A stretch of DNA of 55,258 bases, from positions 1 through 55,258 of the forward strand of contig CAUXFO010000011.1 in NCBI GenBank assembly GCA_963565915.1. The letters are read 5' to 3'. Of the stretch, positions 30,756 to 41,593 are shown piece by piece. How positions within the stretch are numbered: the stretch's first letter is position 1; the number at the start of each line of letters is the position of its first letter. A model generated the notes under the pieces. It did not search any database and had not been told where the DNA came from. It saw only the letters and a program-made list of their open reading frames with translations. Position numbers and translations under genes: made by a program. This DNA is from Entoloma clypeatum. Taxonomy: Eukaryota > Basidiomycota > Agaricomycetes > Agaricales > Entolomataceae.

Positions 30756-31791
30756 TCTTGCGTCTTTGCTGTTCTTGGACGGCAAGAAGGGATGTGGGAG
30801 ATCAGTTGGATGATCCGGCTAGGCCTACCTGCGTGATTGCATGTGTACCCCCATTTTAGTCAGTAGTTTAAGTACGAACGCTGGGGTGGGAGCATATGGG
30901 AGAGCAACGCTAGAGATCCACAATAGTGAGAATTGACTCCTTACTCCACAGACATACCTACCTCACGGTAAGTCCCTTCGCTTGATTCTGAGCATTCCGG
31001 TTCTTTTACAGGTGGTGGAACTCCACCTTGTCAACACAACTGGCCTAAAGCCTTACGGAAAATCGATGTCGTTTCGATTGGCAAAAGCCTAGGGCGTCTA
31101 ACCCTAACCGTAAGCGCAGCTTTCATCTAAACAATGATTGCCCGCCTATTAATGTGAATTAACAGTTAACCCTGTTAACCTAACCTTTACCCCTAACAGG
31201 TAACCCCTGACTCCTAACCTAACCCTAACCGGTTAACCCTAACCGGTTAAGGTTAGGCGAGTCCGCCCTTTGATAAGGCGCTGCCGTAGTACTGTAAATA
31301 CTGCGCTTTGGGGAATAGTACACGACTCGTACTCTGTTTGGTAATTGTAGAGCGTTACGCGACGAAGGTGACCCCCCGGTCATCCAAGTCACGTGATCCT
31401 TAGGTAGCTTTTCACATTCGCTGATCGCCGTGATCGTTGATCACTGGGTCTTAAGACCGGTGTTCTGGGAACATCACATGCGATTCGGTCCACCCGGACC
31501 TCACCGGACCTTCGGTCCGTGATGGGGATTCCCCATAGCCTTACCTCTGATTCTTATCGGGTCATCGGTTGCACCCTGCTTGATCTGGAGAAGGATCAGG
31601 CGCTCCTTCTTGTCTAGAAAGGGGTGCTCCCTAGATCCTGAAGTCCGATTTGGACATTGGTGAGCGCTGTGTGGCGTTTTTCTCCCACGGATGACAGTTC
31701 GTGTGAACGTGGTGGACAATAGGCGGAGTCAGTTGACCTGTAGAACAATAGTTCTATTGTTCTTCAGATGACTCAACCGATTGCCGTATTC

Positions 31792-31854
31792 GGACCTGAT
31801 GAGGCCTTTAAAGGCCGAAATAGGATCCTGGACTTTCCCCAAGTCCTATTGTCC
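31792..31854 (+). ncRNA. Hammerhead ribozyme (in R1)
   Basis: Complete 63-nt motif with GGCCUUUAAAGGCC helix II. Outer helix I GCCG/CGGC present. Confidence 0.85.
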
Positions 31855-31943
31855 ACTCGGCACAGGCCCCCCAGTCGCTTCCTTCCCTCCACCGTCCTTG
31901 GCGTTGGAAATACTATCCCCTAACCCCTAACCCCTAACCCCTG

Positions 31944-32889
31944 CGCCCTCTTCTTCTGAAGACGAAAGCGCAGACTGAACAGCTCTGCGTTATGTCCGCC
32001 ACCCTCGCCCGGTGGCGCGACTTCCAAAGCAGGGGGGAGTACCCCCCCGAGGTGCGTCGCTCAGCACCGGCTCTTCAATTCACGAAGGGCTACTCTGGAC
32101 AGGCCGAAGCGGACGCATTCCGCAAGGCCTCCGAGAAACTCCACAAAGAATTCCTCGACTCCGCCTTCGCCAATCTTTTTCGCGCAAAGGAGACGGAGTA
32201 CCAATTCCTCCAGAACGAGCTCACTCCGCAACGCCTTCACACGACCTACTACGTCGTCGTCAAGGAGAGGATCGCTGTCTTGTGCAAGGACAAGCAGGTC
32301 CCCGTTTTCGAGGACGGTGGCGAGCCTGGTGAGCTCGTCATTTCGGAGTGGATACCGGACCCCCAGGTAAAGAAGAACGCCCTCGCTTTCACCCGTGCCC
32401 TGGTCCGGTTCCCCCTTCGCGTCATCTCCGTTGTCGAGGCCATCGACAACGCTCAAAAGCACAAGATGGAACGCAAGAAGGAAATCGCTGCCGCCGCGAA
32501 AGTCGCGCAAGGTGACGCTGTCGTCACCAACGAGTCTCTTGAGGCTCTGCTCGACAAAGCAATCGCCAAGCGGTTCAGTGGCAAGGAACTGGGCAAGGTA
32601 AGTGACTCTGATTACTTCCCTTCCCCTCTAAGTCTTACTGACTTATCGGTCTATTTCTCAGCCTCTCCCCAAGGGGCTCAAGTTCAAGAAGAACAAGGAG
32701 AAAGATGGCAAGACCCGTTCCTCCACCGCCTCCTCCAGCAAGACGACGACGCCGAAAGCGCCGAAGCCGTTCGTGCCGCCCCCCGCTCGCAAAGCCAGAG
32801 CCAAAGCACGCGCGACTGGAGACTCCCCAAAAGGCAAAAAGCCGGGCCCGAAAGGGTCAGCGAAGGGGAAGGGGAAGGCGCGGTCTTAA
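31944..32889 (+). pseudogene. ORF1 of R2, 5'-truncated
   Basis: Exon 1 remainder to 32597, 64-nt GTAAGT...CAG intron 32598-32661, exon 2 32662-32889 ending TAA. Splicing is phase 0. The tail PLPKGLKFKKNKEKDGKTRS is in the same frame as in L9. The original start codon is missing, although an internal ATG exists at 31992. Confidence 0.7.
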
Positions 32890-35225
32890 CCGCAGGGATT
32901 CTTTTCGGGGCTTCGGCCCCCTCGTCTAACAACGTGAGTGTAAGAACTGTCTGGAATCGACCTTCTACTTACCCGGACTCGATTTTATTGCTATCGTTTC
33001 CTTCCGCCATCGCGTATGTACATTGTATTACACCTGTATCTGTATTACTGGCTGCCCAATACAAAGACCATGTACATCGCTCCCCTGGTGTGAACCTGCC
33101 TTTAGAAGTTGAACATCAACTATCAGTGGGATTAAACTATATGTTTAATAGTAAAACTAACACTAAGTTAATAACGGAAGCCTACAATGACTTCCGTCGT
33201 CGCCTATTGTGGCGCATTTACTTCTCTTTCACTGAAGGAACTTCAAACCTCTACGATCCAGACTTTGAGGTAGAACATGAGACATCTCAGAAACTACCAA
33301 AAGTCCCTGCTTATATAGCGCATGGATTGACCCTCGGTAAGATCTTCGTCATGGATACGATATCTAAAATCCGGGAGTCTAAGAGCGACGTACCACGCAA
33401 TCCGAACGCACCGTCTACTCGAGTAATCCAGCGCTTTCTGTATGATAACGACTATGTCGTTACCATGACAGATAAAAATTTGGGCATAGCAGTCTCGCGT
33501 CGGGATTGGATAATAGAGAAGAGCTTAGATCTACTTAACGATCTCCAGAACTATATAGAAATTCCGGAGTTCCAAGCTAATCTTATCTTTGCTCATCAAT
33601 GTACTGCCATGGGCGACATAGCAAAACTTGCTTTTGACGTTCATCCCCTTGGCAAGCAGTTAGCGCGATTTTTGCGATCGAAAATTACTCCCAAAGAAGA
33701 AAAGGGAGGGTTCGCTAAACATACTGTGCCGCAATTTTACGGGATTCCTAAAATTCACAAGGAACCTGTTAAGATGCGACCGATTATTCCGTGTCACAGT
33801 GCCATCCAGAACCCTGCTGCAAAGTACATTTCTAAATGTCTCAAACCGCTTGTTAAAGCGGCGCCCACCGTTATTCACGGTACCAAAGATTTGGCGATAA
33901 AATTGAGTAAACTGAGGATGATTCCCAACAAGAGATTCTATCTTGTCACCGGCGACGTCGTCGCGTTCTACCCCTCCATTCCAATTCAACGTTGTCTTGA
34001 CATCGTTGACTTTCTATATTGCGAATGGTCCGGCTTTGATATAGACGCAGACTACGCGGTGATTGACAGAGACGATTTACAACTGCATCAACTTTTCCTG
34101 CAGTGTCTCCTTGCTGGTAACCTCAATTTAATAACACAATTCCAAGGAAAATTCTACAAACAGCGTCGAGGCCTTGCTATGGGCGTAGCTGATTCTCCAG
34201 ACTTAGCCAATTTGTATGGTTGGTATTTCGAGAGATACTGTGGAATTTTGGACGATCCCTCCGTAGCCTTCTACGGTCGGTATATCGATGACGTTCTGGC
34301 TTTAGTATATGCAGAGTCCGAAGCTGAAGCGCTTCAAACTATGCAAAAAGTCGTCATTGAAGACTGTGTTATTGAATGGAATGTGTCTGGGTCCCATCAA
34401 CCCTTCTTAGACATGATGTTATATCGCGACGAAAGAGGCGCGTTACAACACATGCCATATCGCAAAGCACGTTCTCATTTGGAAAGAATTCCATACATCT
34501 CACACCATCCCCTCGACGTGAAACGAGGAACTTTTATTGGAGAGATGTCGAGGCTCGCCACGCTATGTAGTCTTCAATCGACTTACCTTAGGGCACTGCA
34601 GCAGTTGGTTCTGCTGTATGTGAAGCGCGGCTACCCCGAAGAACTCGTTCGAGCTTGGCTCAAGAAATACAGTGCTGACAGTTGGGCTAAACGTCTCAAC
34701 GAAGTGAGAAAGGCACCTGCAGAGGTGTTAGTACTTAAGTCTAAATTCAACGAGGCATGGAATTACTTTTCCGCAAAAGAACTTGGTGACACCATCATCG
34801 GTTTCTGGCGCGATTATCTAGATCACGCTGAGCAAGGGAAATTCTCCCTCTCACACCCGCGATTCTCTGCTGACCCAGGAGACTTGGCGTCTGTTATGGA
34901 CGACGAGAATCTTACGGTTGAGGTACATACCTCTGGGGGCATTGTCCCCATGCCAGACATCAGGGTGTTAGGATTCGATAAACGGAAGTTCTTAGTGTCG
35001 CGGAAGCGCACTCTGAACTTATTTGATTTAACTAGCCTTTGGAAAAAGGTGGTGATCACAGGAATGGACAAGGAAGCTTCGCGTCAATCTCCAGTTCTTC
35101 GGCTGTCTGAAGATCTCGAGGACTCCTCAGATTCAGAATTATCTGAAACCGAGGGAACTGCATTGGCGCACCTTGTAAATACTCGTCAGAGTCTGGGAGA
35201 CGCTTGGTTGTCTCGTCACGATTGA
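31992..35225 (+). CDS. ORF1-RT fusion frame of R2, Penelope-type RT
   Basis: Open for 1077 codons from the internal ATG at 31992 through the unspliced intron to TGA at 35223. All RT motifs are present (FYGIPKIHK, GDVVAFYPSIP, GLAMGVADSPDLANLYGW, YIDDVLAL, FLDMMLYRDE) with no GIY-YIG domain. After LYGWYFE the sequence changes from L9-like to a distinct version (RYCGILDDPSVAF, YAESEAEALQTM), consistent with recombination or template switching between RNAs. Because the copy lacks the real ORF1 start and 5' leader it is probably not expressed normally. Confidence 0.8.
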   Translation: MSATLARWRDFQSRGEYPPEVRRSAPALQFTKGYSGQAEADAFRKASEKLHKEFLDSAFANLFRAKETEYQFLQNELTPQRLHTTYYVVVKERIAVLCKDKQVPVFEDGGEPGELVISEWIPDPQVKKNALAFTRALVRFPLRVISVVEAIDNAQKHKMERKKEIAAAAKVAQGDAVVTNESLEALLDKAIAKRFSGKELGKVSDSDYFPSPLSLTDLSVYFSASPQGAQVQEEQGERWQDPFLHRLLQQDDDAESAEAVRAAPRSQSQSQSTRDWRLPKRQKAGPERVSEGEGEGAVLTAGILFGASAPSSNNVSVRTVWNRPSTYPDSILLLSFPSAIAYVHCITPVSVLLAAQYKDHVHRSPGVNLPLEVEHQLSVGLNYMFNSKTNTKLITEAYNDFRRRLLWRIYFSFTEGTSNLYDPDFEVEHETSQKLPKVPAYIAHGLTLGKIFVMDTISKIRESKSDVPRNPNAPSTRVIQRFLYDNDYVVTMTDKNLGIAVSRRDWIIEKSLDLLNDLQNYIEIPEFQANLIFAHQCTAMGDIAKLAFDVHPLGKQLARFLRSKITPKEEKGGFAKHTVPQFYGIPKIHKEPVKMRPIIPCHSAIQNPAAKYISKCLKPLVKAAPTVIHGTKDLAIKLSKLRMIPNKRFYLVTGDVVAFYPSIPIQRCLDIVDFLYCEWSGFDIDADYAVIDRDDLQLHQLFLQCLLAGNLNLITQFQGKFYKQRRGLAMGVADSPDLANLYGWYFERYCGILDDPSVAFYGRYIDDVLALVYAESEAEALQTMQKVVIEDCVIEWNVSGSHQPFLDMMLYRDERGALQHMPYRKARSHLERIPYISHHPLDVKRGTFIGEMSRLATLCSLQSTYLRALQQLVLLYVKRGYPEELVRAWLKKYSADSWAKRLNEVRKAPAEVLVLKSKFNEAWNYFSAKELGDTIIGFWRDYLDHAEQGKFSLSHPRFSADPGDLASVMDDENLTVEVHTSGGIVPMPDIRVLGFDKRKFLVSRKRTLNLFDLTSLWKKVVITGMDKEASRQSPVLRLSEDLEDSSDSELSETEGTALAHLVNTRQSLGDAWLSRHD

Positions 35226-36299
35226 GTATCTTTGACGCCACACTTGTGGCGTCGAGGGGGATATGGGAGAATAGTTGGAAGCACCGGCTAGACTTACCTG
35301 CGTTATGGCTTGTGTATCCCTTTTGTAGTTAGTAGTTTAAGTACGAACACTGCGGAAGGGGCATATGGGAGAACAACGCTAGAGTGCTATAATAGAGAGA
35401 ACTGACTCCTTATTTCCACAGACTTACCTACGAAAGTAAGTCCCCCTTCTCACTCTGACCATTCCGGTTCTTAACTGGTGGTGGAAACCCACCTTGTCGG
35501 TACAGCTGACCAACGACTTACGGTATATCGCCTTCGTGCGAAATGGAAAACCATAGGAAAAACGCCTTGGAGCCTAATCCTAACCGTAAGCTCAGCTTAT
35601 ATTGAAAAGATATATGCCTGCCTATTGATATACAATGGCTTACAGCTTAACCTAACCCTTACCCTTACCCCTTAACCCCTTACTCCTAACCCCGAACCCC
35701 TAACCTAACCCTAACCGGTTAACGTTAGGATCGGTGGTGAGTCCGGCCTTTGCTAGACTCAACGATGGACGTGCGCCCAACCTTAGGGTTGGGTTGGGAT
35801 TGTGGGTTATCTCGCTCAGCTGGTGTCGGATCGGACATTCGACATGTCTAGCGATGAGATGATCTGCTTGTTCGCCCTTGCTTACTCCTACTCTGATGTC
35901 GACACATTGTGTTTGACGTTTTTTCGTACGTTTCGTAAATAGCGTACTTAGGGTGTTGCCTGTAACTGTTCTTACGGTTCTTAGGGTTCTGGTTAGTTTA
36001 CTTGTTGTATATCCTTCGGGATAGCCTTTCGTCTTCAAAGTTCTTGAGACTTTGATTTGGGAACGACTCGCTATTTCGGTTCACTGTGGTGCGCCTTTCT
36101 GTCGGTTTGCTGATGGGGATTCCCCATAGCCTTGTCCTTGCAGGGTCCCTTCGGGACCCTGTTCGGTTCCGGGTTGTGGCGTGCTTCCCTGTCACGCCGC
36201 TGTCAGACTAGGCCCAAAAGTGAACAATAGGCAGAGTCAGCTGTCCCAGAGAACAATAGCGTTATTGTTCTCTGGAATGACTCAACGATTGCCGTATTC

Positions 36300-36362
36300 G
36301 GACCTGATGAGGCCTTTAAAGGCCGAAATAGGATCCTGGACTTTCCCCAAGTCCTATTGTCC
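36300..36362 (+). ncRNA. Hammerhead ribozyme (in R2)
   Basis: Complete 63-nt motif. Confidence 0.85.
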
Positions 36363-36435
36363 ACTCGGCACAGGCCCCACAGTCGCCCCCTTCCATAGTC
36401 CTTCTTTGCGAAGGAACTACTTCTTCCCTAACCCC

Positions 36436-37113
36436 CTTTGCTAGACTCAACGATGGACGTGCGCCCAACCTTAGGGTTGGGTTGGGATTGTGGGTTATCT
36501 CGCTCAGCTGGTGTCGGATCGGACATTCGACATGTCTAGCGATGAGATGATCTGCTTGTTCGCCCTTGCTTACTCCTACTCTGATGTCGACACATTGTGT
36601 TTGACGTTTTTTCGTACGTTTCGTAAATAGCGTACTTAGGGTGTTGCCTGTAACTGTTCTTACGGTTCTTAGGGTTCTGGTTAGTTTACTTGTTGTATAT
36701 CCTTCGGGATAGCCTTTCGTCTTCAAAGTTCTTGAGACTTTGATTTGGGAACGACTCGCTATTTCGGTTCACTGTGGTGCGCCTTTCTGTCGGTTTGCTG
36801 ATGGGGATTCCCCATAGCCTTGTCCTTGCAGGGTCCCTTCGGGACCCTGTTCGGTTCCGGGTTGTGGCGTGCTTCCCTGTCACGCCGCTGTCAGACTAGG
36901 CCCAAAAGTGAACAATAGGCAGAGTCAGCTGTCCCAGAGAACAATAGCGTTATTGTTCTCTGGAATGACTCAACGATTGCCGTATTCGGACCTGATGAGG
37001 CCTTTAAAGGCCGAAATAGGATCCTGGACTTTCCCCAAGTCCTATTGTCCACTCGGCACAGGCCCCACAGTCGCCCCCTTCCATAGTCCTTCTTTGCGAA
37101 GGAACTACTTCTT
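36436..37113 (+). mobile_element. PLE copy R3, 0.68 kb hammerhead-module fragment (family c)
   Basis: Begins at CTTTGCTAGACTC, inside the module, after CCCTAACCCC. It is practically identical to the end of R2 (about 35748-36430). It carries a UUCG-type hairpin (GGGTCCCTTCGGGACCC) where family a has the 19-bp hairpin. Confidence 0.88.
36988..37050 (+). ncRNA. Hammerhead ribozyme (in R3)
   Basis: Complete 63-nt motif. Confidence 0.85.
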
Positions 37114-37213
37114 CCCTAACCCCTACTTGACTGGTTCATGCCCAACACCTTCGACGACAACCTTGCACATCGTTCTTGCCGTCACTACTTCACCATCCCT
37201 TCCCCTCCTCTCA

Positions 37214-38336
37214 ATGGCACCCACTTCTGCATCTCATGCCTACGCCGGTTTCAACCGCGCACTCTCCCCGCTCGCCGGCGTCCTCGCCGCCGCAGCACCC
37301 AACTCCAGTTTGGAAAACACCTCCGACATATATGTGGCCGCGCTTGCCGCCGCAAATAGCGTCGAGGACGTCGTTTCCCAAGTCCCGCTGGACTTTCGCG
37401 TTGCCTTACGCCCTCTTCTTCTCAAGACGAAGACCCAGACCGAACAGCTCTGCGGTATGAAGTCCACCCTTGCCCGGTGGACCGAACTCAAAGGCCAGGG
37501 GGACTACCCCCCTGAGGTGCGTCGTTCAGCACCAGCTCTTCAGTTTTCGAAGGGCTACTCTGGACAGGCCGAGGCGGACGCGTTCCGCAAGGCCTCCGAG
37601 AAGTTACACAAGGACTTCCTCGACAGCTCCTTCTCCAACTTGTTTCGCGCCAAGGAGACGGAGCTGCAGTTCCTCCAGAACGAACTCATTCCCCAACGCC
37701 TCCACACCACGTACTACGTCGTCGTGAAGGAACGGATCTCTGTCCTTTGCAAGGAGAAACAGGTCCCCGTCTTTGAGGACGGCGCCGAGCCCGGTGAGCT
37801 CGTCGTTTCGGAATGGATCCCCGACCCTGCGATGAAGACTACCGCCCTCGCCTTCATTCGCGCTCTGGTTCGGTTCCCCCTCCGCGTCATCTCGGTTGTC
37901 GAAGCTATCGATAACGCCCAGAAGATGAAGACTTCGCGGAAGAAGGAAATCGCCGCCGCTGCCAAAGTCGCCCAGGGCGACGTCGGCGTCTCCAAGGACA
38001 CCTTGGAGAAACTCGTCGAGAAAGCGGTACAGCGGCGCGTCGGAGAGCAGGGCAAGGTCCGTAGTTCATACTATCTTCCTTCCCCCATCAGTTTAGCTGA
38101 TTCAACGGTCTTCTTCTTAGTCCCTCCCCAAGGGCCTGAAGTTCAACAAGAACAAGAAGGATGGCAAGACCCGCTCGTCGACCTCCTCCTCCTCCAAAAC
38201 GGTACCCCCGCCGAAACCGTTCGTCCCGCCCCCCGCCCGCAAAGCCAGGGCCAAAGCGCGGGCAATTGGAGGAGACGCCAAAGGCAAGAAGGCTCCCAAG
38301 AAGGATGCCAAAGGGAAGGGCAAGGCGCGGCAGTAG
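37214..38336 (+). CDS. ORF1 protein of PLE R4 (spliced, 352 aa)
   Basis: Exon 1 37214-38056 (281 codons), intron 38057-38120 (64 nt, GTCCGT...TTCTTAG with a CTGAT branch-like site), exon 2 38121-38336 ending TAG. The spliced tail SLPKGLKFNKNKKDGKTRSS ... KGKGKARQ corresponds residue by residue to L9 despite many nucleotide differences, which supports this frame as coding. The 5' splice site GTCCGT is weaker than GTAAGT in L9. The start MAPTSASHAYAG is chosen over an upstream in-frame start at 36869 because that lies in the preceding R3 copy and across telomeric repeats. Role inferred: nucleic-acid-binding partner of the RT. Confidence 0.72.
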
Positions 38337-40672
38337 CCGCTTACATTTCTCTCGGGGCTCCCGCCCCCTCGTCTAACGTGAGTCTTAAGACTGTTTGGAA
38401 TAGGCCTTCCACTTACCCGGATTCGGTTCTATCGCTTCCGTTTCCCTCCGCCATTGACTATGTACACTCTATAACGCCTGTATCTGTAATACTCGCTGCC
38501 CAATATAAAGATCATGTACATCGCTCCCCTGGTGTGAACTTGCCATTAGAAGTCGAACATCACCTCTCAGTAGGATTAAACTATATGTTTAAAAGTAAAC
38601 GCAACACTAAGTTGCTAACGGAAGCCTATCACGACTTCCGCCGTCGTCTATTGTGGCGAATTTACTTCTCATTCACTGAAGGGACTTCAAATCTCTACGA
38701 TCCAGACTTTGAGGTAGAACATGAAACCACTCAGAAACTACCCAAAGTCCCTGCTTATATATCGCTTGGACTGGATCTCGGTAAGCTCTTCGTCATGAAT
38801 ACGATAGCTAAAATCCGGGATTCTCAGGAAGACGTACCAAATACTCCGAACGCACCGTCTATCCGAGTAATCCAGCGATTTCTGTATGATAATGATTATG
38901 TTGTTACCATGACAGATAAGAATTTGGGCGTTGCAGTCTCGCGTCGGGACTGGATTATAGAGAAGAGCCTCGATCTGCTTAATGACCTCCAGAATTATAT
39001 AGAAATTCCGGAGTTCCAAGCTAATCTAATTTTCGCTCACCAATGTACTTCCATGGGGAACATAGCTAAACTAGCCTTTGACGTTCACCCCCTTGGAAAG
39101 CAGTTAGCGCGCTTTTTGCGATCTAAGATCACCCTCAAAGAAGAAAACGGGGGATTCGCTAAACATACTGTGCCGCAATTCTACGGTATTCCCAAAATTC
39201 ATAAGGAACCCGTTAAGATGCGTCCCATCATACCATGCCACAGTGCCATCCAGAATCCCGCTGCTAAGTACATTTCAAAATGTCTCAAACCGCTTGTAAA
39301 AGCGGCGCCTACCATTATTCACGGTACCAAAGACTTGGCGATAAAATTGAGTAAACTACGAATGATCCCCGATAAAAGGTTTTACCTTGTTACCGGCGAC
39401 GTAGTCGCATTCTACCCCTCCATTCCAATTCAACGATGCATTGACATCGTTGATACTCTATACTGTGAATGGTCCGGCTTTGATTTAGATGCGGACTACG
39501 CGCTGATAGACAGAGACGATTTACAATTGCACGAACTATTCCTGCAATGTCTCCTTATCGGTAATCGTAATTTAATAACACAGTTCCAGGACAAATTCTA
39601 CAAACAGCGTCGAGGCCTTGCTATGGGCGTAGCTGATTCTCCAGACTTAGCCAACCTCTACGGTTGGTATTTTGAGAAACACTGTGGAATCATGGAGGAT
39701 CCGTCCGTAGCCTTCTACGGACGGTACATCGATGATGTACTGGCTTTAGTATATGCCAATTCAGAAGCTGAAGCGCTTCGTATTGTGCAAAAAGTCGCCA
39801 TCGAAGATTGTGTTATTGAGTGGAATGTGTCTGGGTCTCATCAACCCTTCTTGGACATGATGTTGTATCGCGACGAAAGAGGCGCTTTGCAACACATGCC
39901 TTATCGCAAAGCACGTTCACACTTGGAACGAATTCCATACATTTCCCACCACCCACTCGATGTAAAGAGAGGGACCTTTATCGGTGAAATGTCGAGGCTC
40001 GCCACGCTGAGTAGTCTACAATCGACTTACCTCAGGGCACTGCAACAGTTGGTATTGTTGTATGTGAAGCGTGGGTACCCCGAAGAACTTGTTAAAGCAT
40101 GGCTTAAGAAGTACAGTACTGACAGTTGGGCTAAACGTCTCAACGAAGTGAGAAAGGCACCTGCAGAGGTGTTGGTACTTAAGTCACATTTTAATGAGGC
40201 ATGGAATTATTTTTCCGCAAAAGAACTTGGTGACACCATCATCGGATTCTGGCGCGACTATCTTAGTAACGCCGAGCAAGGGAAATTCTCCCTCTCGCAC
40301 CCACGATTTTCCGCTGACCCCGGGGACTTGGCGTCTGTTATGGACGACGAGGACCTGACGGTCATGGTTCACACCGCAGGGGGGGTAACCCCCATGCCGG
40401 ATATCCGGGTGTTAGGATTTGATAAACGAAAATTCTTGGTATCGCGAAAGCGTACTCTGAATTTATTTGACTTAACTACTCTTTGGAAAAAGGTGGTGAT
40501 CACAGGAATGGACAAGGAAGCTTCGCGCCAGTCCCCGGTTGTTCGGCTGTCTGCAGACGAACTCGAGGACTCCTCAGATTCAGAACTATCTGAAACCGAA
40601 GGAACCGCACTGGCGCACCTTGTTAATACTCGTCAGAGTCTCGGAGACGCTTGGTTGTCTCGTCACGACTGA
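37214..40672 (+). CDS. ORF1-RT fusion frame of PLE R4, Penelope-type RT without endonuclease
   Basis: Open for 1152 codons from the ORF1 start through the unspliced intron to TGA at 40670. RT motifs: PQFYGIPKIHK, GDVVAFYPSIP, GLAMGVADSPDLANLYGW, YIDDVLAL, FLDMMLYRDE; acidic Ser-rich C-terminus; no GIY-YIG. The intron and exon 2 are also open in this frame (PPQGPEVQQEQE ... APAPSSNVSLKT), which in R4 differs strongly from L9, as expected if the other frame is the more constrained one there. With L9 this is one of two copies that could encode a complete set of proteins. Confidence 0.85.
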   Translation: MAPTSASHAYAGFNRALSPLAGVLAAAAPNSSLENTSDIYVAALAAANSVEDVVSQVPLDFRVALRPLLLKTKTQTEQLCGMKSTLARWTELKGQGDYPPEVRRSAPALQFSKGYSGQAEADAFRKASEKLHKDFLDSSFSNLFRAKETELQFLQNELIPQRLHTTYYVVVKERISVLCKEKQVPVFEDGAEPGELVVSEWIPDPAMKTTALAFIRALVRFPLRVISVVEAIDNAQKMKTSRKKEIAAAAKVAQGDVGVSKDTLEKLVEKAVQRRVGEQGKVRSSYYLPSPISLADSTVFFLVPPQGPEVQQEQEGWQDPLVDLLLLQNGTPAETVRPAPRPQSQGQSAGNWRRRQRQEGSQEGCQREGQGAAVAAYISLGAPAPSSNVSLKTVWNRPSTYPDSVLSLPFPSAIDYVHSITPVSVILAAQYKDHVHRSPGVNLPLEVEHHLSVGLNYMFKSKRNTKLLTEAYHDFRRRLLWRIYFSFTEGTSNLYDPDFEVEHETTQKLPKVPAYISLGLDLGKLFVMNTIAKIRDSQEDVPNTPNAPSIRVIQRFLYDNDYVVTMTDKNLGVAVSRRDWIIEKSLDLLNDLQNYIEIPEFQANLIFAHQCTSMGNIAKLAFDVHPLGKQLARFLRSKITLKEENGGFAKHTVPQFYGIPKIHKEPVKMRPIIPCHSAIQNPAAKYISKCLKPLVKAAPTIIHGTKDLAIKLSKLRMIPDKRFYLVTGDVVAFYPSIPIQRCIDIVDTLYCEWSGFDLDADYALIDRDDLQLHELFLQCLLIGNRNLITQFQDKFYKQRRGLAMGVADSPDLANLYGWYFEKHCGIMEDPSVAFYGRYIDDVLALVYANSEAEALRIVQKVAIEDCVIEWNVSGSHQPFLDMMLYRDERGALQHMPYRKARSHLERIPYISHHPLDVKRGTFIGEMSRLATLSSLQSTYLRALQQLVLLYVKRGYPEELVKAWLKKYSTDSWAKRLNEVRKAPAEVLVLKSHFNEAWNYFSAKELGDTIIGFWRDYLSNAEQGKFSLSHPRFSADPGDLASVMDDEDLTVMVHTAGGVTPMPDIRVLGFDKRKFLVSRKRTLNLFDLTTLWKKVVITGMDKEASRQSPVVRLSADELEDSSDSELSETEGTALAHLVNTRQSLGDAWLSRHD
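38057..38120 (+). other. 64-nt retained-or-spliced intron of PLE ORF1 (R4)
   Basis: Same length and position as in L6, L9 and R2 although the sequence has diverged. Borders GTCCGT and TTCTTAG. Confidence 0.7.
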
Positions 40673-41086
40673 GTATCTTGGCGCTTCACGGCGTCGAGGG
40701 GGATATGGGAGAACAGTTGGATGTACCGGCTAGACCTACCTGCGTTATGGCGTGTGTATCCCTTTTGTAGTCAGTAGTTTAAGTACGAACGCTGCGGAAG
40801 GAGCATATGGGAGAACAACGCTAGAGTACCATAATAGTGAGAATAAACTCCTTGCTACCACAGACTTACCTACGAAAGTGAGTCCCCCTTCATTCTCTGA
40901 CCATTCCGGTTCTTTAACGGTGGTGGAAACCCACCCTGTCGGTGTAGCTGACCAACGACTTACGGTATAGCGCCTTCGTGCGCAATGGAAAACCATAGGA
41001 ATTAGCCTTGGAGCCTAACCCTAACCGTAAGCTCAGCTTATATTGAAAAGATATATGCCTGCCTATTGACACACAATAGCCAACAG

Positions 41087-41164
41087 CTTAACCTAACCTT
41101 ACCCCCTAACAGTAACCCCTTACTCCTAACCCCTAACCCCTAACCTAACCCTAACCGGTTAACG
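41087..41164 (-). repeat. Degenerate telomeric tract embedded in the PLE (R4)
   Basis: CCTAACC, CCCCTAAC, AGTAACCCC and TACTCCTAA words in the same order as the L9 tract. Ends in AACCGGTTAACG. Confidence 0.8.
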
Positions 41165-41593
41165 TTAGGGGCTGGGGGTGAGTCCGGCCTTTGCTAGACT
41201 CAACGACGGACGTGCGCCCAACCCTAGGGTTGGGTTGGGAATGTGGGTCATCTCGCTCAGCTGGTGTCGGTTCGAACAATCGACATGTCTAGCGATGAGA
41301 CGGCCTGCTTGTTCGCCCTTGCTTACTCCAGCTCTGATGTCGACCATTGTGTCTGGCGTTTTTACGTACATTTCGTAAATAATGTACTTAGGTGGTTTCC
41401 CGTAACTGTTCTTACATGTTACTGGGTATTGGTTAGTTTTCTTGTTGTGTGTCCTTCGGGATAACGGCCTTCGCCTTCAAAGATCTTCGGACTTTGATGT
41501 GGGAGCGATCCGCTATCTCGGTTCACTCGGGTCTCACCCGGACCGCTGGTCCGTGATGGGGATTCCCCATAGCCTTACCCTTGCAGGGTCCTG

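Larger units (their letters stand above)
30183..31916 (+). mobile_element. PLE copy R1, 1.7 kb (family b), outermost right-arm insert
   Basis: Truncated in the RT thumb region (AWLKKYSADSW), followed by 3' UTR, fossil tract (about 31170-31250), hammerhead module and the family b tail (GCGTTGGAAATACTAT). Clearly diverged from families a and c in RT C-terminus and UTR. Confidence 0.88.
31943..36430 (+). mobile_element. PLE copy R2, 4.5 kb, 5'-truncated in ORF1 (family c tail)
   Basis: Starts inside ORF1 (RPLLLKTKAQTEQLC) directly after CCCCTAA repeats. Includes intron, RT, 3' UTR, fossil tract and family c 3' tail. The first two thirds of RT match L9 closely and the last third does not, so the copy is mosaic. 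Confidence 0.9.

Noticed and set aside
36869..37213. Upstream extension of the R4 ORF1-RT frame
   Set aside because: The extra codons come from R3 and the telomeric spacer. L9 supports the ATG at 37214 (28134 in L9) as the start.
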